From: Blasia pusilla | Taxonomy: Eukaryota; Marchantiophyta; Marchantiopsida; Blasiales | Direction: 5' to 3' | NCBI GenBank assembly: GCA_050084515.1 | Contig: CM114271.1 | Coordinates: forward strand, 54,684,001 to 54,748,000 | Length of the DNA stretch: 64,000 bases | Shown: piece by piece, positions 58,880-64,000 of the stretch | Numbering within the stretch: the stretch's first letter is position 1 | Layout of the letters: each line of letters opens with the position of its first letter | Program-made: the position numbers and the translations under genes | The notes under the pieces: model-generated | What the model was told of the DNA's origin: nothing | Seen by the model: only the letters and a program-made list of their open reading frames with translations | The model's database searches: none

Positions 58880-59850
58880 AATCTTGTTTGTTGCGGAAGC
58901 GTGCGTCGTTGATGGTCACGCTCAACGCTTGATCTGCATCCAAACACGCACTTCGGTTAGTCGGGTCTTGGATCAATCAGCGGGATTACTTTCCGAGTTC
59001 TCGTCTCGGACTCTCTCTTCAAGCTCAACCTTCCTAGTTTCGCGGTTTCCAACACGGGCAAGTCTCGAAAGACTTGGGACAGACTTTCTGGTCGGTTCAG
59101 GAACCTGAAACGGCGTTTCACGCCAAGCGGTTCCAACTGTCCGATGAACATCCAATGAGTTCCTCACCAAGACTCGCACGAAGTGAATCTCGGGTTGGAA
59201 TCCAAGTGTGGCGTACAAAGTCCACTCCCTTGGATCAGGTTTGGGTTTGGGTTTCGCCAAACTCCCGTTTCATCCCGTGCCTCTGAAACGCCGTTTGGCG
59301 CCCAAAGTGGGGTTTCGTTTCCCGAGACATCTCAGAGAAGGTACTCCCCTTACTAGTACTTCTGGGGATCTCCGGGGGCCCCCTACATTTAGGGAAAGAC
59401 ACCCGGGCCCCTCCAATTGGCCATCAACCCGATTGCTCTCTGAATCGTTTTCGGCCAATATCTCAGCCTGTACTTATGCGTTTGCTGAGATCTTTGGTGC
59501 GTTGGAAGCGTCTCAAGATCAGCTTTCCAACGCGCCCTTAGTTGTCCCGAACGCATCTCGGAGCTCAACGTTATGGTCCTAAACACAGTCAGATTCTCCC
59601 AAACGCTAGTCATGTTCCAAACTGGTTCTCACCTCTTTGGCAACCAACCTCCAAGACTCAACTCATCTCAAGTCTCGGCTCGCGTTTGGTCTAGGTTTCC
59701 TGGTCGCGACCACTAACGCATGAAACGCACACCTCTGTTCCACGTTTCGTCTCTTAGACTTTTCCAAGAGACTCTTCCAAACGCCTCTCCAAAGCGCAAA
59801 CCTCGCGGCGTGAGTTCCTTTGAGTTCTGATGTTTCGCTTGGCGCGTATT
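58880..59850 (+). other. Unexplained ~1-kb segment between methyltransferase and RT
   Basis: This stretch has open frames on both strands and a different word usage from the neighbouring polyprotein. It is rich in TCTCGG, GGTTT and GAAACG words. Palindromic GAAACGGCGTTTC (near 59108) and GAAACGCCGTTT (near 59285) recur. No polyprotein motif can be read through it. It may be a nested insertion or a rapidly evolving linker. I could not define its ends. Confidence 0.4.
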
Positions 59851-60150
59851 TGGTGTTGTTTGGTTATGAGGGTCGCGACAAAGGCGGTTGAGGCAGCGGC
59901 TAGGGGCGAGACCCGATGAGATCGACACACCAGGGGTGATCGGGAGAGACACCCTTGGACTTCTTGGGATGTTTTGCAGGTACGCCAGGGGATGATAGCC
60001 ACAACATCGAGTATGGTTTCGGGTACTGCAAGTGGAGATGAGAGTTCTATTGTTTGAGACGGGGTTGCACCATAGCAACTACCGACACCCGCGCTGGAGA
60101 GTCCTACCGTAGTCACGATGGAGACTTGGGAGCCATATATGGGCCCTTAG

Positions 60151-61550
60151 TTGACAGGAGGAGAGCGCCGCCGGATACACCAATTCCTTAGGAGTTATAG
60201 GAGTTGTTTTGAATTTTGTATGCATGATTTGGGTACGTTGAAGGGTCCAGGGATCTGCATTGAGTTGTCAAGTGACACGCCAATCTTTCGAGGACCCTAT
60301 AGGTACAGTGACATGGAGAGGGCTTTGATTCAGAGTAGGAGCCAGGACTTGGTTGGAGCAGGACTTGTGGAGATGTCGCATGGAGAGTATGCATCTGCTA
60401 TTGTCATGTCCGCCAAGAAGGCTCTGCATGGAAACTGGACGGATAGGCAGATGTGTGGAGATTACCGACCTATCAAGCGGCATACAAAGTTCGATAGGTA
60501 TGCCATATCTACCCTTGAGGAGATCTTTGATGCGATTGGGCATGCAAAGATCTTCAGTTCATTGGATTTGCGAGCCGGATACCATCAGCTGCCTATCAGA
60601 TTGGAGGACAGGCAAAAGACGGCATTTTGGGGCATCGATCCTCATGGGAAGGATTGTTTGTACGAGTGGCGGTTCTTACCATTCGGTTAAAGAACGCCCT
60701 GACTGAGTTTTAGAGGGTCATGGATAGGATCTTGGTAGGTCTAGATTTTTCTAAATGTTATATTGATGACATTGTAGTCTTTAGCACCACGGTTGAGGAG
60801 CATGAGCGACATCTAGAGGAGTTGTTTCAACGATTGCAGTTACATGGGCTGAAGCTACATCCAGGCAAGTGCAAGTTCTTTTACAACCAGATTGAGTACT
60901 TGGGTCATACGATATACCATGGGGGCCTTGGTGTGCAATAGACAAAGGTAGAGGCTATTTCACGCATTCCATGCCCTATAGATGTGAGTCGAGTTTGTGC
61001 ATTCATGGGATTGGCAAACTTCTATCGACAGTACGTCAAGGGTTTTAGTTCAATTGCGAAGCCGCTAACCTTGATGACCAAGGTGGATGAGGAATGGCAT
61101 TGGGGGGATGAGCAAGAGAGAGCATTTCATATGCTCAAGGATAGATTGACGTCCGCGCCCATATTGAAGAGACCGATCAGGGGGCGTCCTTTCCAGTTGC
61201 ATACCGATTGGAGCATGTTGGGACTTGGAGCCGTGCTCACCCAGCATGACGATGATGGTAGAGAGTTCGTGGTGGCTTATGCTAGTCACTCGAACAACGC
61301 TGCACATGCAAAGTATAGCTCGTATGAGGGTGAGTGCTTGGCTATAGTGTGGGCTGTCGCACATTTTAGATGTTATCTATTCGACAATCCCTTTACCATC
61401 ATTACTGATCATCAGCCACTTAAGTGGTTGATGGAGTCTGACAAGCTTACATGGAAGCTTGCGAGGTGGGCTCTTTTGTTGTAGGAGTATGACTTCTAGG
61501 TGGTGCAAAGACCTGGGACGCTCAACCAGGATGTAGATGGTTTGAGTCGT
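60151..61550 (+). pseudogene. Ty3/gypsy reverse transcriptase and RNase H
   Basis: RT copies the element RNA and RNase H removes the template. RT blocks are MCGDYRPIKRHT, FSSLDLRAGYHQLPI, KTAFWGIDPHG, YEWRFLPFG, then YIDDIVVFST (catalytic YIDD at 60759-60770), LHPGKCKFF and YLGHTI. The thumb shows FMGLANFYRQYVKGFSSIAK. RNase H shows QLHTDWSMLGLGAVLTQHD and YSSYEGECLAIVWAVAHFR, then ITDHQPLKWLM. Breaks are a frameshift at about 60690, TAG at 60711 and 60939, and TAG at 61482 and 61497. All catalytic Asp/Glu positions that I can locate are kept, although the frame is not. Confidence 0.93.
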
Positions 61551-62800
61551 AACCCATGCCCAAGTCAGCGAGATGCGACTCGAGCTCGTAGGCCTGGTGA
61601 GAGTGATAAGGAGTTGGTGCCAGGATGGCATGCGTCAGCCTACTTGGGCTTGTTAGCTATGGAGAGCCAGATTGCTCAAACTTTGATGGCGAGGTCTAAT
61701 GGAGAGTCCTTACATCCAAAGGCCGGTGAGGAGACGACAGATGGCCGAGACATTCACGACGATGGAGTGGTCTTGGAGTACTTGTGTATTGGCACAGTGG
61801 GTGCTAGAGAGCTTGATCGGATCCTAGAGCAAGCCAGACAATTCCGGTGGGAGGGCACACATGTATTGCGAGTGTGGGAGGATGATATAGTGCGTGTAGT
61901 GCCTCATCCTTTGCAAAGAGCACGTTTGGTGCGTCATGCCCATGAGGAGTTGGGTCATTTTGGAGTGAAGCGGACATACAGCTTGCTCCAGATTCACTAA
62001 TGATGGTGAGGCATGTAGACTGACATTCAGCAGTTAATTGCCAGATGTATGGTGTGTGATCGAGTCCGAGCATCGTTCAATGCTCCAACTCCATAGTTGC
62101 ATCCACTTCCGATCATGGGTTTAGGTTATAGATGGAGTTTGGATTTTGCAGGACCTTTGCCTTTGACGGAGCGCCATAGTCGTTATGTGTTGGTGATGGT
62201 CGAGCACTTCTCGAAGTGGATAGAGTTGGTTGCATTGCCTAACAAAGCGAGTGAGGGAGTAGCGTATGCCTTCATAGATCGAGAATTGAGTCATTACGGT
62301 GCACCAGCTGAGGTGTGACAAACCAGGGTACAGAGATCCGCGGGGAGTTTCAGGCCTTGTGTGATCAGGCACTAATCGACCACCGTACTACTTCGCGAGA
62401 TCATCCTGAGGCGGATGGACTAGCGGAGCAGGTTGTGTAGACGATGAAGAGAGGACTACGCAAGTATGGCTTGCAGAGAGGTCACCTAGGAGATTGGGAC
62501 CTTCAATTGCCGTAGTTGGCGATGGGATACAGATTTAGCAGATAGGCATCCTCAACGTCTTTCTCACTGTACTTGTTGCTTTATGGCCGAGAGCCAAATT
62601 TACCTACGGCCATTCGTCGAGATACTAGTGAGGCGTTGAACCTTGATGATCCTGATGTATGGATGCTAGCATGTTTTTAGAGGGCTGAGTTGTTTCGGAG
62701 AGTGATGCCCTTGGCGTTTGAGAACTTGGCGATTGTACAACATCAGGATATGTTGAGGTATGCGACTATTTGAGGAGGTGGTTATCGACCTACTATTCGG
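61551..62800 (+). pseudogene. Ty3/gypsy integrase
   Basis: Integrase joins the element DNA into the host genome. An HHCC zinc domain is visible as RLVRHAHEELGHFGVKRTYS and, after stops, ARCMVCDRVRA. The core has the first catalytic Asp in RWSLDFAGPLPL and FSKWIELVALPNK. The second catalytic position reads TNQGTE, where the family has Asp, and it is also reached only after a frameshift near 62318. The Glu block is DHPEADGLAEQVV. The C-terminal part has FENLAIVQHQDMLRYAT and YRPTIRRFHQG. Stops occur at 61998-62018, 62094, 62439 and 62678. The protein is therefore doubly inactive. Confidence 0.9.
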
Positions 62801-62949
62801 AGGTTTCATCAGGGAGTGTATATCTACTTGCAGCAGACGGCACCTACGACGTTGGATGTGATTGCAGGGCGCACCATCTTGAGAGTGCGTGAGGTTTTGC
62901 CATCCAGTGTTCTCTCATTGGAGGGACGCGATGGTATGGTTGGGAAGGA

Positions 62950-63178
62950 CCATGTGCGTAACTGTACGCCATGTCATCTTCCGAACATTGACGGTACAGT
63001 TGATCCGATCTTAGCAATAGTTCTTGCAGGCTTGCGGTGTATGTTGTGGGGTTTCGCCCGTGGTGCAGCCACTATGCTAGTCTATGATGGGTGTTCGAGA
63101 GGATGGCATATGGCATGTTTGACGTCACCTCTGACTAGGATTCCTCACGGACGATGGATCTGTCCGAGATGTACATAG
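62950..63178 (+). pseudogene. PHD-finger domain at the C-terminus of the polyprotein
   Basis: PHD fingers bind two zinc ions by a C4HC3 pattern and often read the histone H3 tail. The frame reads NCTPCHLPNIDGTVDP, then RCMLWGFARGAATMLV, YDGCSRGWHMACL and IPHGRWICPRC, followed by Thr and a TAG at 63176. The DGC-x4-WHxxC spacing and the final W-x-C-P-x-C are the PHD hallmarks. Two expected Cys are replaced: Trp in CMLW and Tyr in VYDGC. The fold would be dead here. The domain lies directly downstream of integrase and about 170 bp upstream of the purine tract, the place where chromoviruses carry a chromodomain. Confidence 0.8.
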
Positions 63179-63349
63179 AGTAGGTAGTTATACATTTCGA
63201 CTTGTGTGTGTGACATATATGACAAGAAGGCGACTAACGATGGAGCCACATGAGCACCCGACCTTCTTGATCTTAGCGTCCGAGAGATGTATGTCATGGT
63301 AGGTAGGGATAGATGGCTATCTGGAGTTAGAGGGACCTAACCACCAACT

Positions 63350-63360
63350 AGGGGGGCGAT
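63350..63360 (+). promoter_or_regulatory. Candidate polypurine tract
   Basis: AGGGGGGCGAT directly precedes TGGAGATATT at 63361. A G-rich purine run of this kind next to TG is the usual plus-strand primer site of LTR retrotransposons. Confidence 0.6.
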
Positions 63361-64000
63361 TGGAGATATTTTGGTACTTCTTGTCTAGTTGTTTGGATGC
63401 CATGAGTTAGCACGGGATTGTGTGTGTTTGTGTGTGTGTTCGGTGACAGCGAAGTATATTGTATAGCAATGTATATGCGCACGACAACTGTCATGTCTTT
63501 TAGGATAGATCGGTGAGATCTAGTAGAGCGCCTTCCTGAGTAATGTAGGACATGCTCATTAGGTCGAGGATGACTTGTTGAGGCCTCAGGAAACTTGAGA
63601 GAGCAGGTTTCCCCTTCGTTTCGGCTCATTTGGAGCCATATTTAGGAACCTACTATTTTAGGTAAGTACCATTTTGAGTATATGATTGACTTTCTATTTT
63701 TGGTAAGTGGCCCTTGACCTCCTACATCAGGTCAAGAGCCAAGGAGATGACTTGGGAGCATAGGTTACCATGGAGAGAGCTTGGGATAGGGGAGGGGTAT
63801 ACCTCAAGGAGAGAGAGCTTGAGAGCTCATTCTCTCTTTGTTGAACCTCTTGGCATGAGGCGGCGGAGCTATGTTCTTGCTTGCCTTGTGTGTGTAACCA
63901 AGCCTCTCATTAGGAGAGTGGGTTTGGTTTGACATTGAGAGAGACATATGAGAGTGCACACATGTGAGAACTAGGGTGTTGTGAGAGAGATTGGATCTTA
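63361..64000 (+). repeat. 3' LTR sequence, cut by window end
   Basis: A ~126-bp block (63361-63486, TGGAGATATTTTGG to GCGCACGACA) is followed by AC and then the main LTR block from 63489 (TGTCATGTCTTTTAGGATAG). The main block matches 53079-53629 and runs to the end of the window. In the solo LTR at 11542-12185 the same two blocks occur in the opposite order. The true 3' border is outside the window. Confidence 0.8.

Larger units (their letters stand above)
53079..64000 (+). mobile_element. Ty3/gypsy element with C5-methyltransferase and PHD finger, inactive
   Basis: This LTR retrotransposon is of Ty3/gypsy order, because integrase follows reverse transcriptase and RNase H. The order is LTR (53079-53629), leader, gag, protease-like region, cytosine-C5 methyltransferase, ~1-kb unexplained segment, RT, RNase H, integrase, PHD finger, purine tract (63350-63360), then LTR sequence to the window end. 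The coding region is broken in every domain by stops and shifts. The methyltransferase has an internal deletion. The 3' end lies outside, so the element is at least 10.9 kb. The 5' LTR lacks the ~126-bp block that heads the 3' LTR. I found no clear tRNA primer site after 53629. Confidence 0.88.

Noticed and set aside
59208-59582. 124-codon open frame in the unexplained segment
   Set aside because: Frames of similar length occur on both strands here and none has a motif, so it is not called as a gene.

Overview
This window is nuclear DNA of a green plant. It holds four conserved plant genes with canonical plant introns: a PHR1-type MYB-CC factor, the acetyltransferase GCN5, the kinase RIO2 and a PTST2/FLO6-type starch protein. 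They sit in long AT-rich intergenic DNA full of decayed transposons. Gene content alone does not fix the species. A non-seed land plant or close streptophyte relative is my inference, because methyltransferase-bearing Ty3/gypsy elements are known from charophytes.

Layout: (1) 1-2658 minus, PHR1-like gene whose 3' end lies outside the window, with a GC-rich, CT-microsatellite 5' flank to about 4.2 kb. (2) 4.3-14.7 kb, intergenic DNA with GA/CA microsatellites, a degenerate ~118-bp repeat, a 982-bp Helitron carrying the C-terminal relic of its helicase, and a solo LTR. (3) 14787-20038 plus, GCN5 in 13 exons. (4) 20-25 kb, AT-rich spacer with a 188-bp mini-Helitron. (5) 24989-29627 minus, RIO2 in 12 exons. 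(6) 29.6-37.3 kb, AT-rich DNA with two more mini-Helitrons, hairpins and a degenerate ~60-bp array. (7) 37.3-39.6 kb, a dead hAT transposase split by an LTR-like insertion. (8) 40695-45980 plus, PTST2-like gene in 13 exons (coiled coil plus CBM48). (9) 47.64-48.52 kb minus, a fragment of a Ty3/gypsy polyprotein that includes part of a DNA methyltransferase. (10) 53.08-64.0 kb plus, a nearly complete but inactivated Ty3/gypsy element.

The most unusual object is region 10. The order is LTR, GC-rich leader, gag with two zinc knuckles, protease-like domain, a cytosine-C5 DNA methyltransferase domain, an unexplained ~1-kb segment, reverse transcriptase, RNase H, integrase, then a PHD finger at the very C-terminus, a purine tract and LTR sequence. 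Region 9 is an independent fragment with the same protease-to-methyltransferase arrangement, so the methyltransferase belongs to the family and is not an accident of one copy. Such an element could in principle write DNA methylation on its own copies and read histone tails for integration-site choice. This copy cannot do so: it has many stops and frameshifts, a deletion inside the methyltransferase and two lost PHD zinc ligands.

The four host genes have unrelated roles (phosphate-starvation transcription, histone acetylation, 40S ribosome maturation, starch-granule initiation) and show no sign of being a functional cluster. All exon models below were built by eye from splice-site phase and conserved protein motifs; none has transcript support.
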